Of a stretch of DNA of 64,000 nt, positions 37,835 to 48,955 are shown piece by piece (the first letter of the stretch is position 1; each line of letters opens with the position of its first letter). The notes beneath the pieces are model-generated. The model was not told the origin of the DNA, searched no databases, and worked only from the letters and a program-made list of their open reading frames with translations. Source of the DNA: Sulfuriferula sp. AH1. Its GTDB lineage: Bacteria > Pseudomonadota > Gammaproteobacteria > Burkholderiales > Sulfuriferulaceae. The DNA is taken from NCBI RefSeq assembly GCF_002162035.1, contig NZ_CP021138.1:1922001-1986000 (forward strand), in the 5' to 3' direction. Both the position numbers and the translations under genes were made by a program.

Positions 37835-40426
37835 TCAAATATCCAGTTGACCGTTGGGACTGTCAGCCGGCGCCTCTTCGTCATCATCACGCTCCAGTAC
37901 GCGTTCGACACCGATCAGTTTCTGTCCGTCATCCAGATTGATCAGGGTGACGCCCTGGGTAGCACGACCCATTTCACGCATTTCCTTGACACGGGTCCGG
38001 ATCAGCACGCCGCCGTTGGTGATCAGCATGATTTCATCATCCGGCTCAACCAGCGTCGCCGCCACCACACGCCCATTGCGCTTGGTGGTCTGAATCGCGA
38101 TCATGCCCTGGGTACCGCGGCCATGCCGGGTGTACTCGGCAATATTGGTGCGCTTGCCGTAACCGTTTTCGGTGGCGGTAAGCACGGACTGCTGTTCGTT
38201 CTCGGCAACCAGCAGGGAAATCACTTTCTGATCGGTCCCCAGCTTCATACCGCGCACGCCCCGCGCACCGCGGCCCATCGAACGCACATCGTTCTCGTCG
38301 AAGCGCACGGCCTTGCCGCCATTGGAGAACAGCATGATGTCGTGATTGCCTTCGGTAACCGCAACCCCGACCAGATAATCGCCTTCATCCAGACCCACCG
38401 CGATAATGCCGGCACGGCGCGGGTTACCGAATTCGGACAGCGTGGTTTTCTTCACCACGCCATTCGCGGTTGCCATGAATACATAACGGTTATCCACGAA
38501 CTCCTTGACTGGCAGAATCGCGTTGATTTTCTCGCCTTCAGACAATGACAGCAGGTTGACAATCGGCTTGCCTCGCGAAATACGGCTGCCTTGCGGCACT
38601 TCATACACCTTGACCCAGTACACGCGGCCGAAGTTGGAGAAGCACAGGATGTAATCATGGCTGTTCGCAATGAACAGGCGTTCGATAAAGTCGTCATCCT
38701 TGGTCGGCGCTGCCTGCTTGCCGCGGCCACCGCGTTTTTGCGCACGGTAATCATCCAGCGGCTGCGACTTCATGTAACCGCCGTGGGACAAGGTCACGAC
38801 CATGTCCTGCGGCGTAATCAGGTCTTCCAGACTCAAGTCTTGCGCATACACCACGATTTCCGAGCGACGCTTGTCACCGAACTGCTGCTTGATCAGGCCG
38901 ATTTCCTCGACGATGATGGCGGTAATCCGTTCCGGTTTAGCCAGAATATCCAGCAAATCGGCAATTTTTGCGACCACTTCCTTGTATTCGCTGAGGATTT
39001 TATCCTGTTCCAACCCGGTCAAACGTTGCAAACGCAGTTCCAGGATTGCCTGCGCTTGTGCATCCGACAAGCGATAGCCGTCTTTGGAGAAGCCGAATTC
39101 GATCGCCAGACCATCCGGACGGAACGCATTGGCGTCTGCCACTGCGCGCGACAGCATCTCTTCGACCAGCTGCGAACGCCAGGTTCTACCCATCAGGCCT
39201 TCCTTGGCCACCGCAGGGGTAGGCGCGGCCTTGATCAGCGCAATGATGTCATCCACGTTGGACAACGCCACGGCCAGGCCTTCCAGAATATGCCCGCGCT
39301 CGCGGGCTTTCTTCAGCTCGAATACGGTACGGCGCGTCACCACTTCGCGGCGGTGACGCAGGAACGCATCCAGCATCTGCTTGAGGTTCAGCAGGCGCGG
39401 CTGGTTATCGACCAGCGCCACCATGTTCATGCCGAAGCTGTCCTGCATCTGCGTGTGCTTGTACAGGTTGTTCAGAACCACCTCGGGCACTTCGCCGCGC
39501 TTCAGCTCGATCACCACGCGCATACCGGATTTATCCGATTCGTCGCGCAGATCGGAAATGCCTTCGATGCGCTTCTCGCGCACCAGCTCGCCGATCTTGA
39601 TCAGCAGATTGGCCTTGTTGACCTGGTACGGCAATTCATCGACGATGATGGACTGGCGATTCCCGGCCTTGTCCAGATCCTCGAAATGGGTACGCGCACG
39701 AATCACCACACGACCGCGGCCGGTGCGATAACCTTCGCGCACGCCCACCAGGCCGTAAATGATGCCCGCGGTCGGGAAATCAGGCGCTTTGACAATATCG
39801 ATCAATGCCTCGATATCGGTTTCCGGCTCCTGTAACAGGGTCAGACACGCATCGCACACATCCGTCAGATTATGCGGCGGAATATTCGTCGCCATGCCCA
39901 CCGCGATGCCGGAAGAACCGTTAATCAGCAGATTCGGGATTTTGGCCGGCAATATCAGCGGCTCATGTTCGGAACCGTCGTAGTTAGGTCCGAAATCAAC
40001 GGTTTCCTTGTCCAGATCCGCCAGCAATTCGTGGGCAATCCTGGACATGCGGATTTCGGTATAACGCATTGCCGCCGCGTTATCACCGTCGACCGAACCG
40101 AAGTTACCCTGACCATCGACCAGCGGATAACGCAGCGAAAAATCCTGCGCCATGCGCACAATGGTGTCATACACGGCAGTATCGCCGTGCGGATGGTATT
40201 TACCGATGACGTCACCGACGATACGCGCCGATTTTTTGTAAGCCTTGTTCCAGTCATTGGACAACTCGTGCATGGCAAACAGAACACGACGATGCACCGG
40301 TTTCAGGCCGTCACGCACATCGGGTAGGGCACGCCCCACGATCACGCTCATGGCGTAATCGAGATAAGAGCGGCGCATTTCTTCTTCGAGACTGACGGGA
40401 AGCGTTTCTTTAGCGAAAGATTCCAT
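37835..40426 (-). CDS. gyrA: DNA gyrase subunit A
   Basis: Breakage-reunion subunit of the supercoiling topoisomerase, 863 aa. Catalytic Tyr is in [11 protein letters not shown]. The quinolone region reads [20 protein letters not shown]: the residue equivalent to E. coli Ser83 is Thr and Asp87 is kept. Thr occurs naturally at this place in Pseudomonas, so it need not mean selected resistance. The C-terminal beta-pinwheel starts after the GyrA box [10 protein letters not shown]. It is the first gene of the operon that continues into serC and aromatic synthesis genes. Confidence 0.97.
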   Translation of the reverse strand: MESFAKETLPVSLEEEMRRSYLDYAMSVIVGRALPDVRDGLKPVHRRVLFAMHELSNDWNKAYKKSARIVGDVIGKYHPHGDTAVYDTIVRMAQDFSLRYPLVDGQGNFGSVDGDNAAAMRYTEIRMSRIAHELLADLDKETVDFGPNYDGSEHEPLILPAKIPNLLINGSSGIAVGMATNIPPHNLTDVCDACLTLLQEPETDIEALIDIVKAPDFPTAGIIYGLVGVREGYRTGRGRVVIRARTHFEDLDKAGNRQSIIVDELPYQVNKANLLIKIGELVREKRIEGISDLRDESDKSGMRVVIELKRGEVPEVVLNNLYKHTQMQDSFGMNMVALVDNQPRLLNLKQMLDAFLRHRREVVTRRTVFELKKARERGHILEGLAVALSNVDDIIALIKAAPTPAVAKEGLMGRTWRSQLVEEMLSRAVADANAFRPDGLAIEFGFSKDGYRLSDAQAQAILELRLQRLTGLEQDKILSEYKEVVAKIADLLDILAKPERITAIIVEEIGLIKQQFGDKRRSEIVVYAQDLSLEDLITPQDMVVTLSHGGYMKSQPLDDYRAQKRGGRGKQAAPTKDDDFIERLFIANSHDYILCFSNFGRVYWVKVYEVPQGSRISRGKPIVNLLSLSEGEKINAILPVKEFVDNRYVFMATANGVVKKTTLSEFGNPRRAGIIAVGLDEGDYLVGVAVTEGNHDIMLFSNGGKAVRFDENDVRSMGRGARGVRGMKLGTDQKVISLLVAENEQQSVLTATENGYGKRTNIAEYTRHGRGTQGMIAIQTTKRNGRVVAATLVEPDDEIMLITNGGVLIRTRVKEMREMGRATQGVTLINLDDGQKLIGVERVLERDDDEEAPADSPNGQLDI

Positions 40427-40515
40427 TGCGTAGTGATTTTTATGTGAACGGATAATCCCGTGATTTTAGCACGGGCGGCGCATTCGGTGAAACCCGATCA
40501 CACCACCCGAGATTA

Positions 40516-40593
40516 TTAAATAGCCAATAAACCGATACCTAGCATGGCTACAGCTTCAAAAATCGAAATCGGAAGTAATTTAATCATGTTCAT
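40516..40593 (-). CDS. Tiny hydrophobic peptide ORF (25 aa) between katA and gyrA
   Basis: Minus-strand ATG 40593 is preceded by AAAGGAGAT about 8 bases upstream, one of the best ribosome sites in the window. The ORF encodes 25 residues beginning MNMIKLLPIS and ending LGIGLLAI, with one acidic residue (Glu13) in a hydrophobic run long enough for a single membrane helix. It starts 96 bases after katA ends, on the same strand. A hairpin CCCGTG/CACGGG (40457-40475) follows. No family is recognised; a small membrane protein is inferred. Confidence 0.5.
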   Translation of the reverse strand: MNMIKLLPISIFEAVAMLGIGLLAI

Positions 40594-40688
40594 GATAATA
40601 ATCTCCTTTGCCTATCTCAGCATTCCAGCCTGATTACAGGGACTACCGCACAAGCGCCTGAGGAAACTAACGATCCAGTCACTCAGGA

Positions 40689-42152
40689 TCAAATCGACAC
40701 TTCCGCCATCGCCACGCCCAATGCAGCGGCGACACGACTGCCATAATCCGGATCAGCCCGATAGAAATGCGCTATCTGCCTGATCTGAATAAACCGCGGT
40801 ACCGGCGCTAATGCACCAGCCAGATTACCAATCAGTTGCGCCTGTTGATCTGCATTCATCAAGCGATACAAATTACCCGCCTGGGTGTAATCATCATTGC
40901 CCGCACGATGGTCGTAGCGATCCGCATCGCCATCAACGCGCAATGGCGGCTCTTTATAAGCAGCATTATCAGCAGGCCCATCAAAGCTGTTAGGCTGGTA
41001 ATTCACCGCACCATCGTAATTGCCATCAAACCGCGTTTGGCCGTCACGGTGGTAAGTATGCACAGGACAATGCGGTTTATTGACCGATAGCGCGGCATAA
41101 TTGATGCCAATACGATAACGATGCGCATCCGGGTAAGATAATATCCGCGCCTGCAACATTTTGTCCGGCGACACGCCCATACCGGGCGGGGTATTGCCCG
41201 GCTCAAACGCGGCCTGCTCGACTTCGGCAAAATAGTTTTGCGGGTTACGGTTCAGCTCCAGCACACCAACATCCATTGGCGGGTAGTCTTTATGCGGCCA
41301 TACCTTGGTCAAATCAAACGGGTTGATTGCATAAGTATCCGCCTCCCGCTCCGGCATGATTTGCACCTGCACCTTCCATTGCGGAAATTCGCCACGCGCA
41401 ATCGCATCATGCAGATCACGCCGATGGAAATCCAGGTCGGTACTCGCGATTTTTGCCGCCTCGGCATCGGTCAGGGTTTTAATGCCTTGCAGGGTTTTAA
41501 AGTGCCACTTCACCCAATAACGCTCGCCATTGGCATTCCACAAGCTGTAAGTGTGACTGGAATAACCGTTCATATGACGGTAATCGGCTGGAATACCGCG
41601 ATCGGAAAACAATGTGGTAACCTGATGCAAAGATTCCGGCGACAAGCTCCAGAAATCCCATTGCATGGTGTTATCGCGCAAACCCGTCGCTGGATGACGT
41701 TTCTGTGAATGAATAAAGTCGGAAAATTTCAGCGGGTCACGTACAAAAAACACCGGGGTATTATTCCCCACCATATCCCAATTACCTTCTTCGGTATAAA
41801 ACTTGAGCGCAAAGCCACGCGGATCGCGTGCCGTATCAGCGGAACCCTGTTCCCCCGCTACCGTGGAAAAACGCGCAAACACCTCGCACTGATTACCGAC
41901 CTTACCAAACAGCTTGGCAACGGTATAGCGTGAAATATCACCCGTCACCGTAAATTTACCGAACGCACCTGCACCCTTGGCATGCACCACCCGCTCAGGC
42001 ACACGCTCACGATTAAAATGCGCCATCTTCTCCATCAATTGATAGTCCTGCATCAGCACGGGACCGCGGGCTCCCGCAGTTTGTGAATTCTGATTATCCG
42101 CGACCGGCACGCCCGCAGTTGTCGTCATGGTTACAAATGGGCATTTACTCAT
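40689..42152 (-). CDS. katA: Monofunctional heme catalase
   Basis: Dismutates hydrogen peroxide. The 487 aa small-subunit catalase has the active-site His in [13 protein letters not shown], Asn in [17 protein letters not shown], and the heme-ligand Tyr in [18 protein letters not shown]-site residues of this clade appear in the [15 protein letters not shown] region. The frame is open from 42194, but AAGGAG directly before the ATG triplet run places the start at 42152 (MSKCPFV). No signal peptide, so cytoplasmic. A 25-residue ORF lies downstream. It probably has its own promoter in the 210 bases shared with psd. Confidence 0.95.
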   Translation of the reverse strand: MSKCPFVTMTTTAGVPVADNQNSQTAGARGPVLMQDYQLMEKMAHFNRERVPERVVHAKGAGAFGKFTVTGDISRYTVAKLFGKVGNQCEVFARFSTVAGEQGSADTARDPRGFALKFYTEEGNWDMVGNNTPVFFVRDPLKFSDFIHSQKRHPATGLRDNTMQWDFWSLSPESLHQVTTLFSDRGIPADYRHMNGYSSHTYSLWNANGERYWVKWHFKTLQGIKTLTDAEAAKIASTDLDFHRRDLHDAIARGEFPQWKVQVQIMPEREADTYAINPFDLTKVWPHKDYPPMDVGVLELNRNPQNYFAEVEQAAFEPGNTPPGMGVSPDKMLQARILSYPDAHRYRIGINYAALSVNKPHCPVHTYHRDGQTRFDGNYDGAVNYQPNSFDGPADNAAYKEPPLRVDGDADRYDHRAGNDDYTQAGNLYRLMNADQQAQLIGNLAGALAPVPRFIQIRQIAHFYRADPDYGSRVAAALGVAMAEVSI

Positions 42153-42326
42153 CATCATCTCCTTCATTAGGGTTTCAGATACAACCGCCAGCATCCTGAT
42201 TAACGTTTTTGGCAGTTACATTTAAGACCAAACCGTAGCGATTTCCCAATGAGATATTTCAACCGTCTCGATAGCGATAAACTATGACTGCCGCACATTA
42301 CTGAAAGACATATCCTGTGCCTTTGT

Positions 42327-42332
42327 TATAAT
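42327..42332 (+). promoter_or_regulatory. -10 element of the psd promoter
   Basis: TATAAT at 42327-42332 lies 30 bases before the psd GTG, leaving a leader of about 24 bases. No good -35 is seen at 16-18 bases, so an activator or extended -10 contacts may be used. The rest of the 42153-42362 gap shows only the katA promoter side, with no clear OxyR site by eye. Confidence 0.4.
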
Positions 42333-42362
42333 GCGCGACTGACTTTTGATTAGGTAGTTACC

Positions 42363-43202
42363 GTGTCCGAACGTTTCGCCGTATTGCTGCAACACCTGTC
42401 GCCCAAGCGGGCACTTACCGATTTCGCCGGGCTGATGGCCAATTCCCGCCACCCCGGGCTGTCGCAGTACCTGATCCGCTGGTTTCTCGGGCGTTACGAC
42501 GTCAATATGGCCGAAGCCGCCAATCCGGACATCAGCAGCTACGGCAGTTACAATGAATTCTTCACCCGCGCGTTGCGCAGCGATGCGCGCCCGCTGGCTG
42601 CAGCCGGTTTCGTGTCGCCGGTGGATGGCGCGATCAGCCAGTTCGGCAATATCGAACAAGACCAGATATTCCAGGCCAAAGGCCATCACTACTCGACTAC
42701 CGCGCTGGTAGGCGGCGACCGCGAGCTGGCCGCACAATTCGAAAACGGCCTGTTCGCCACACTGTATCTCAGCCCCAAGGATTACCACCGCGTGCACATG
42801 CCCTGCGCCGGCCGCCTGATGCGCATGATCTACGTGCCGGGCAGTCTGTATTCGGTGAATCCGGTCACAGCGCGCGGCGTGCCCGGATTATTTGCCCGCA
42901 ATGAACGCGTGGTATGCGTATTCGAATCCAGCCACGGTCCGTTTGTATTGGTACTGGTAGGCGCCACCATCGTCGGCAGCATGGCGACGGTGTGGCACGG
43001 CATCGTCAATCCGCCGCGCACCGGTGAAGTACGCGAATGGCACTACGACGATCAGCACATCCTGTTGAACAAAGGCGAGGAAATGGGGCGTTTTCTGCTC
43101 GGCTCTACCGTGGTGATGCTGTTCCCCAAAGACACCCTGCAGTTCAACCCGGCATGGGCACCCGAGCGCCCGGTGCGCATGGGCGAGATGATGGGGCAGT
43201 AA
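42363..43202 (+). CDS. psd: Phosphatidylserine decarboxylase proenzyme
   Basis: Makes phosphatidylethanolamine at the inner membrane. The 279 aa proenzyme self-cleaves at LGST (FLLGSTVVMLF, about residue 244) to give a pyruvoyl group. Catalytic-triad regions are present: SPVDGAISQFG (Asp), YHRVHMPCAGRL (His). The start is GTG 42363 with AGGTAG upstream; no closer ATG fits the family N-terminus (MSERFAVLLQHLSPKRALT). It converges with the thioredoxin-membrane fusion gene (8 bases). Confidence 0.94.
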   Translation: MSERFAVLLQHLSPKRALTDFAGLMANSRHPGLSQYLIRWFLGRYDVNMAEAANPDISSYGSYNEFFTRALRSDARPLAAAGFVSPVDGAISQFGNIEQDQIFQAKGHHYSTTALVGGDRELAAQFENGLFATLYLSPKDYHRVHMPCAGRLMRMIYVPGSLYSVNPVTARGVPGLFARNERVVCVFESSHGPFVLVLVGATIVGSMATVWHGIVNPPRTGEVREWHYDDQHILLNKGEEMGRFLLGSTVVMLFPKDTLQFNPAWAPERPVRMGEMMGQ

Positions 43203-43210
43203 CAGCGGAT

Positions 43211-43912
43211 TCAGCTGTGGATACGAATGACCATGCCGTCAGTCTTGACCTGACGCGGCCATAACACCGGCCAGATACGCCAGGCAAACACCCACAGCGA
43301 CGACCAGATCAATAGCCCTCCTGCCACGATCACGGCATACCATCCCGCCAGGAACCCGACCGCGTAGGCGATCATGCCGGCATGGGCCAGCCCCATCTGC
43401 AGCCACGGCCATATCCCCATCCGGATCGGGTTGGCGGTAAATCGCGGCAGCATATGCGCGCCCAGCCCGTACACCAGCATGAGCATGAACCCGACCGTCA
43501 CCAGATGCAGCGCGACCGGGCGGGTCGGCCCATCGGACAGCAAGGCGCCATTGACGATCAGGCCGATACCGCCCAGCATCAAATAGATCATCGCGGCGAC
43601 GATAAACAGGCGATTGTCCAGCGACAGCGCGATGCCGGCATTCTGCATGTCGCTCTGCGCTTTCGCCGGCGCGCTGGCCACCCACTCACGCGCCTGCGCC
43701 AGCGTATGCACGCCCAGGCCTTTCAGCTCGTCGTCGATGACCAACGCGGGTATGGTCTTCAGCCGCAACCGGCTCACCAGCGCCCGACCTTCCGGCTGCG
43801 CCATGTCCACGACGGCAAAATCAATCTGCTTTTCCTTCGCGATCTGTTGCCAGATTTTTTCTTCCTGATGACAGGATGCGCACCATTCCGAAACCAGTAA
43901 TTCGACTTTCAT
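43211..43912 (-). CDS. Thioredoxin-like domain fused to an NnrS/heme-copper-oxidase-like membrane domain
   Basis: A 233 aa fusion. The N-terminal ~80 residues have a thioredoxin fold with EWCASCHQEE (CxxC at about 11 and 14) and the cis-Pro segment KTIPALVIDDE; no signal peptide precedes them, so the domain is cytoplasmic. Four membrane helices follow (about 100-230), with HLVTVGFMLMLVYGLGAHML then PRF, strongly resembling the neighbouring 131 aa protein and the NnrS/oxidase subunit I style of His-containing helices. AGGAG six bases upstream favours ATG 43912 over ATG 43918. Last gene of a three-gene unit. A thiol-redox link to a heme or metal membrane site is inferred. Confidence 0.8.
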   Translation of the reverse strand: MKVELLVSEWCASCHQEEKIWQQIAKEKQIDFAVVDMAQPEGRALVSRLRLKTIPALVIDDELKGLGVHTLAQAREWVASAPAKAQSDMQNAGIALSLDNRLFIVAAMIYLMLGGIGLIVNGALLSDGPTRPVALHLVTVGFMLMLVYGLGAHMLPRFTANPIRMGIWPWLQMGLAHAGMIAYAVGFLAGWYAVIVAGGLLIWSSLWVFAWRIWPVLWPRQVKTDGMVIRIHS

Positions 43913-43921
43913 CGTCATCTC

Positions 43922-44368
43922 CTATTGCTGGCAGCGCATGCACTGCACATCGTAACGGTCTATCCAGTTCTTGAGCGCCTGCTGCGCCGCTGCCCCGGTA
44001 GTCAAATGATCCAGCGCGGTCGCCGGATCGTCCGGCCGCATCTGTACCAGCCAGGCATCCTTGTACGGATCGATATTGATCAGATTCGGATTCGCCAGCA
44101 CCGTCTCGTTGCGCGCCACGATTTCGCCCGCAAACGGCGCAGGGATACCGCCCGCCCACTTGCCCGACTCGATGCGCGCCAGCGGCTTTTTCCATTCGCG
44201 GTGCGTGCCCACGTCCTTTATCCACACGTATTGCACCTTGCCCGACATTGTCTGCGACGGATCGGTCAGGCCAATGGTATAGATGCCGCCTTCTTCCGGG
44301 CGCACCCAGACATAATCCAGATCGTAATAAAGATCTTCCGGCAATTCACAGCCACGATGTTCAGACAT
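43922..44368 (-). CDS. GcvH-like lipoyl carrier protein with C-terminal CxxC
   Basis: A 148 aa protein with the glycine-cleavage H fold: YVWVRPEEGGIYTIGLTDPS, then the lipoyl hairpin RIESGKWAGGIPAPFAGEIV with Lys 70 at the lipoylation position. It differs from true GcvH: about 20 residues longer, Gly-Lys-Trp around the lysine, and a C-terminal extension ending CMRCQQ (Cys 143 and 146). No gcvP, gcvT or lipoate ligase gene lies nearby, so a role outside glycine cleavage is likely. GGAGGTGCATC precedes the ATG. It sits between two membrane-protein genes; LbpA-like carriers in sulfur oxidation are a known precedent for such duties. Confidence 0.82.
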   Translation of the reverse strand: MSEHRGCELPEDLYYDLDYVWVRPEEGGIYTIGLTDPSQTMSGKVQYVWIKDVGTHREWKKPLARIESGKWAGGIPAPFAGEIVARNETVLANPNLINIDPYKDAWLVQMRPDDPATALDHLTTGAAAQQALKNWIDRYDVQCMRCQQ

Positions 44369-44381
44369 GATGCACCTCCAC

Positions 44382-44777
44382 TTATTTCCACGGGCCGGTA
44401 GGCCGCACGGTCAGTCCTATGTTCACGGCAAACAGGGCGATACCCGCGTACGCCAGCACGCCGCCTGCCAGCACCAGCCAATTGAGCATCGTTAACCAGC
44501 CTGCTATCATGACCGGCAAGCCGAGGTTGGCCAGATACAGCTGCCAGTTCGCCATGCGTTCCGAATACAGCGCCCGTCCGGAAAAGCGCGGCAGCACATG
44601 CAGCGCCACGCCGTAAATCATCATCAGAACAAAACCCAGCAACATGATATGACCATGAATACGCGGCACGTTACCCGGAATCAGGCCCGGCATGGTCAGA
44701 TGCGTCAGTGCAACCAGACCGCCGAGCAAGCCGTAGACAAGACCGATACTGACAAACCAGCGATTGCGCTTATGCAT
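44382..44777 (-). CDS. Small four-helix membrane protein, heme-copper oxidase subunit I / NnrS-like
   Basis: A 131 aa integral membrane protein with about four helices. Histidines lie inside or at the ends of helices (RIHGHIMLLGF, MMIYGVALHVLPRF), the pattern used to bind heme or copper in oxidase subunit I and NnrS, but the protein is far too short for either (about 400-480 aa). It shares the GF-x-LMxxYGxxxHxLPRF pattern with the fusion protein two genes on, so the two may form one complex. GGGAGAG before ATG 44777. First gene of a unit with an FNR-type site upstream. Confidence 0.78.
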   Translation of the reverse strand: MHKRNRWFVSIGLVYGLLGGLVALTHLTMPGLIPGNVPRIHGHIMLLGFVLMMIYGVALHVLPRFSGRALYSERMANWQLYLANLGLPVMIAGWLTMLNWLVLAGGVLAYAGIALFAVNIGLTVRPTGPWK

Positions 44778-44806
44778 GTAAACTCTCCCTTTAACTCGAC
44801 GATTTC

Positions 44807-44848
44807 AGCATAGCAGATTTAATTTTTTAACGCCTTGACCTGGATCAA
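44807..44848 (-). promoter_or_regulatory. FNR/DNR box placed as a class II activator site
   Basis: TTGACCTGGATCAA (44835-44848) differs from TTGAT-N4-ATCAA at one base. On the minus strand TATGCT (44812-44807) is a plausible -10, giving a start near 44800. The box centre (44841.5) is then 41.5 bases upstream, the standard position for FNR-class activation. The same box ends 3 bases before the regulator's ATG (44852), where it would also cover that gene's ribosome site region and could give autoregulation. Confidence 0.7.
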
Positions 44849-44851
44849 TTC

Positions 44852-45529
44852 ATGCTCATCAACCCCGACATCAAGGATTTCCGCCTCGCCCACCTGTTCC
44901 GCGACCTCGAGCGCGAGGTACTGGCACAAATCGCGCGGCATGCGGTCTGGCGCGAGCTCGACGCCGGCGAACCGCTGTTTGCCAGAGGCGATGCCGGCAA
45001 GTATTTTTTTCTGGTAAAAACCGGCGCAGTTAAACTGTTTTTATTATCCGAAGACGGCGAGGAGCACATCATGGAGATCATCGGCCGCGAACGCCTGTTC
45101 GCCGAAGCAGTGATGTTCATGGGCGGCAGTTACCCGGTATATGCCACTGCACTGGAACCGAGCCGGCTGATCGCATTCGACGCACAATTCTTCGTCAGCC
45201 TGTTGCGCAACAATTCCAGCCTGTGCCTTACCCTGCTCGCCGCCATGAGCCGGCAGATGCATGCGCTGGTTGCCGAAATCGACCGCCTGACCCTGCAAAG
45301 CAGCGCACGCCGCCTCGCGCAATACCTGCTGGCGCAACCGGCGCACAAATCGGGGAGCAGCCGCCAGGTAGCGCTCCCGGCATCCAAGCAAACCATCGCC
45401 TCATTGCTGGACATCCGCCCGGAAACGCTGTCGCGCCTTCTCGCCCGACTGACTGATGATGGCCTGATCGCCGTCCATGCCGACAGCATCACCATCCTGC
45501 AACCGACACTCTTGGACCAAGTATTGTGA
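44852..45529 (+). CDS. Crp/Fnr family regulator, DNR-like
   Basis: A 225 aa regulator with a cyclic-nucleotide-fold sensor domain (LFARGDAGKYFFLVKTGAVKLFL), a dimer helix and an HTH with PASKQTIASLLDIRPETLSRLL. The ETLSR recognition residues match FNR/DNR-type readers of TTGAT-ATCAA. FNR's N-terminal cysteine cluster is absent, so it is not an O2-sensing FNR; DNR-type heme/NO sensing is the best guess. ATG 44852 has no clear ribosome site because an FNR-type box ends at 44848. It diverges from the lipoyl/thioredoxin operon and is coupled to the DUF1971 gene behind it. Confidence 0.85.
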   Translation: MLINPDIKDFRLAHLFRDLEREVLAQIARHAVWRELDAGEPLFARGDAGKYFFLVKTGAVKLFLLSEDGEEHIMEIIGRERLFAEAVMFMGGSYPVYATALEPSRLIAFDAQFFVSLLRNNSSLCLTLLAAMSRQMHALVAEIDRLTLQSSARRLAQYLLAQPAHKSGSSRQVALPASKQTIASLLDIRPETLSRLLARLTDDGLIAVHADSITILQPTLLDQVL

Positions 45530-45537
45530 GCCTGCCG

Positions 45538-47542
<2,005 letters not shown>

Positions 47543-47581
47543 GAATAGGTAAAGGCAGTATTGCCGGATAAAACCGGCATA

Positions 47582-47613
47582 AAAAAACCCGGCACTTGCG
47601 TGCCGGGTTTTTT
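47582..47613. terminator. Bidirectional intrinsic terminator between pgm and cspA
   Basis: AAAAAACCCGGCAC-TTGC-GTGCCGGGTTTTTT: a 14-bp perfect stem, GC-rich core, with T-tracts on both strands, placed between convergent genes. Confidence 0.92.
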
Positions 47614-47628
47614 ACATCTCAAACGGAA

Positions 47629-47832
47629 TTAACCGGCTTGAATATTTGAAGCTTGTTTGCCTTTAGGGCCTTGAGTGATATCAAAGCTGACTTTTTGGCC
47701 TTCTTGCAATGATTTGAAACCGTTCATATTGATTGCCGAGAAATGCGCAAACAGATCTTCGCTGCCATCATCAGGGGTTACAAAACCGAAACCTTTTGCG
47801 TCATTGAACCATTTAACTGTGCCTGTTGCCAT
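47629..47832 (-). CDS. cspA: Cold-shock domain protein
   Basis: A 67 aa single-domain RNA/ssDNA chaperone. RNP1 KGFGFV and RNP2 DLFAHF are intact, and the protein spans the whole five-stranded barrel ([20 protein letters not shown] to [14 protein letters not shown]). Start has AAGGAAGT upstream. The long AT-rich stretch between it and tRNA-Pro allows a long 5' leader as in other csp genes. Whether it is cold-induced or constitutive cannot be read from the protein. Confidence 0.95.
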   Translation of the reverse strand: MATGTVKWFNDAKGFGFVTPDDGSEDLFAHFSAINMNGFKSLQEGQKVSFDITQGPKGKQASNIQAG

Positions 47833-48198
47833 GTGATTACTTCCTTACTTTAAAAACGGGGAAATCCCCCGCGAAACTATTTGAATCGAAGAGTGCACAT
47901 GGAAATACCAGTACTGCAGTGACTTGGAATCAAACGCCAAGTTACCTTGTACGCTACATTTACCAACACCGCAAGACATTTATCATATTAAATTTAATAT
48001 ATTTTTCGGAAGGCCGGATCCAGCACTGTTTCATCCTGTCAGCAAGATCGATTATCAAGCCGCAAACGAAACCGATATGGCATGTGCAACGATTGTCAGG
48101 CTGACAAATTCAAATTTCAAAAAATCTTTGCTACAATTTCGCCTTTGCAAAACTTGCCGCCATCTCCCGGTGCTTATCGATGCCGGCAAACCGGAAAA
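47833..48198. promoter_or_regulatory. cspA leader / tRNA-Pro promoter region
   Basis: 366 bases without a convincing gene. The cspA side is AT-rich and could be a long structured leader. On the plus strand TACAAT (48132-48137) is a plausible -10 for the tRNA. Just upstream is the palindrome TTGTCAG-G-CTGACAA (48093-48107), two perfect 7-base arms around one base, which looks like a regulator site. A GGGGAAATCCCC inverted repeat lies near 47862-47873 close to the cspA start. Confidence 0.4.
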
Positions 48199-48275
<77 letters not shown>

Positions 48276-48457
48276 ATCCTGATTCAATCAATGTGCTACC
48301 CGTGTTTTACGGGCAATTCCCCAAAAATCAGCTACACTCAAGCATGGATAGAAGGCTTGATAGCCGCTACTTGGCCGGATCAGCATGTTCCATCCCGCCA
48401 GCTTGCCTTCCCTCATCCGGATATGAACAATATCATTACTGTTATCAGGAGACCGCC

Positions 48458-48940
48458 ATGAACAAGCGCACGATCCTTGCATTATTCAGCGTAATGCTGC
48501 TTGGCATCCCCCCTTTAAGCGCTGCCGCCCAGCAGGAAGCTCCTGCGCATGAGAACGGCAAAACCACGACCAAGGAAGTCAAGCAAGACGTCACCAAAGC
48601 CGCCAAGACGATCAAAAGCTACTCGGTCGAGAAACGCGACGAAGCCGCAAAAAATGCGAAAACAGCACTCGATGCACTGGATGTCCGCATCGCGGCGATG
48701 GAGAAGCAGATCGACAAAAACTGGGACAAAATGAGCAAATCCGCCCGCGAAGACGCGCGCAACACGTTACAAGCGCTGCATGAACAACGGATTAAAGCCG
48801 CCGAATGGTACGGCGGCCTGAAAAACAGCAACGCCGATGCCTGGGAACACATGAAAAAAGGCTTCTCCGATGCCTACCAATCACTCCGGCACGCACTGGA
48901 AAAGGCGCAAGGAGCATACGAAAAGGACGAGAAAAAATAA
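48458..48940 (+). CDS. Exported coiled-coil stress-type protein
   Basis: A 160 aa precursor with signal peptide MNKRTILALFSVMLLGIPP...AAAQ, then a highly charged Lys/Glu/Ala-rich helical body with heptad spacing (ALDALDVRIAAMEKQIDK, MSKSAREDARNTLQALHEQR). This resembles sll1863-type stress-response proteins. No catalytic motif. The frame is open from 48293, but AGGAG before ATG 48458 plus the signal sequence set the start. Periplasmic location is inferred. A weak hairpin CCCGT/ACGGG (about 48299-48313) precedes it. Confidence 0.75.
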   Translation: MNKRTILALFSVMLLGIPPLSAAAQQEAPAHENGKTTTKEVKQDVTKAAKTIKSYSVEKRDEAAKNAKTALDALDVRIAAMEKQIDKNWDKMSKSAREDARNTLQALHEQRIKAAEWYGGLKNSNADAWEHMKKGFSDAYQSLRHALEKAQGAYEKDEKK

Positions 48941-48955
48941 CGGCGCCAGCGGCCG

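Noticed and set aside
37127-39835. Long plus-strand open frames (473 and 414 codons) opposite serC and gyrA
   Set aside because: Shadows of well-supported genes; no ribosome sites, no domain signatures.
40129-40200. Quinolone-resistance mutation in GyrA (Thr for Ser83)
   Set aside because: Thr is a natural residue at this position in other genera, so resistance cannot be claimed.
43922-44368. True glycine-cleavage H protein (gcvH)
   Set aside because: No gcvP or gcvT nearby, longer C-terminus with CxxC, and a regulatory context of FNR/DNR type.
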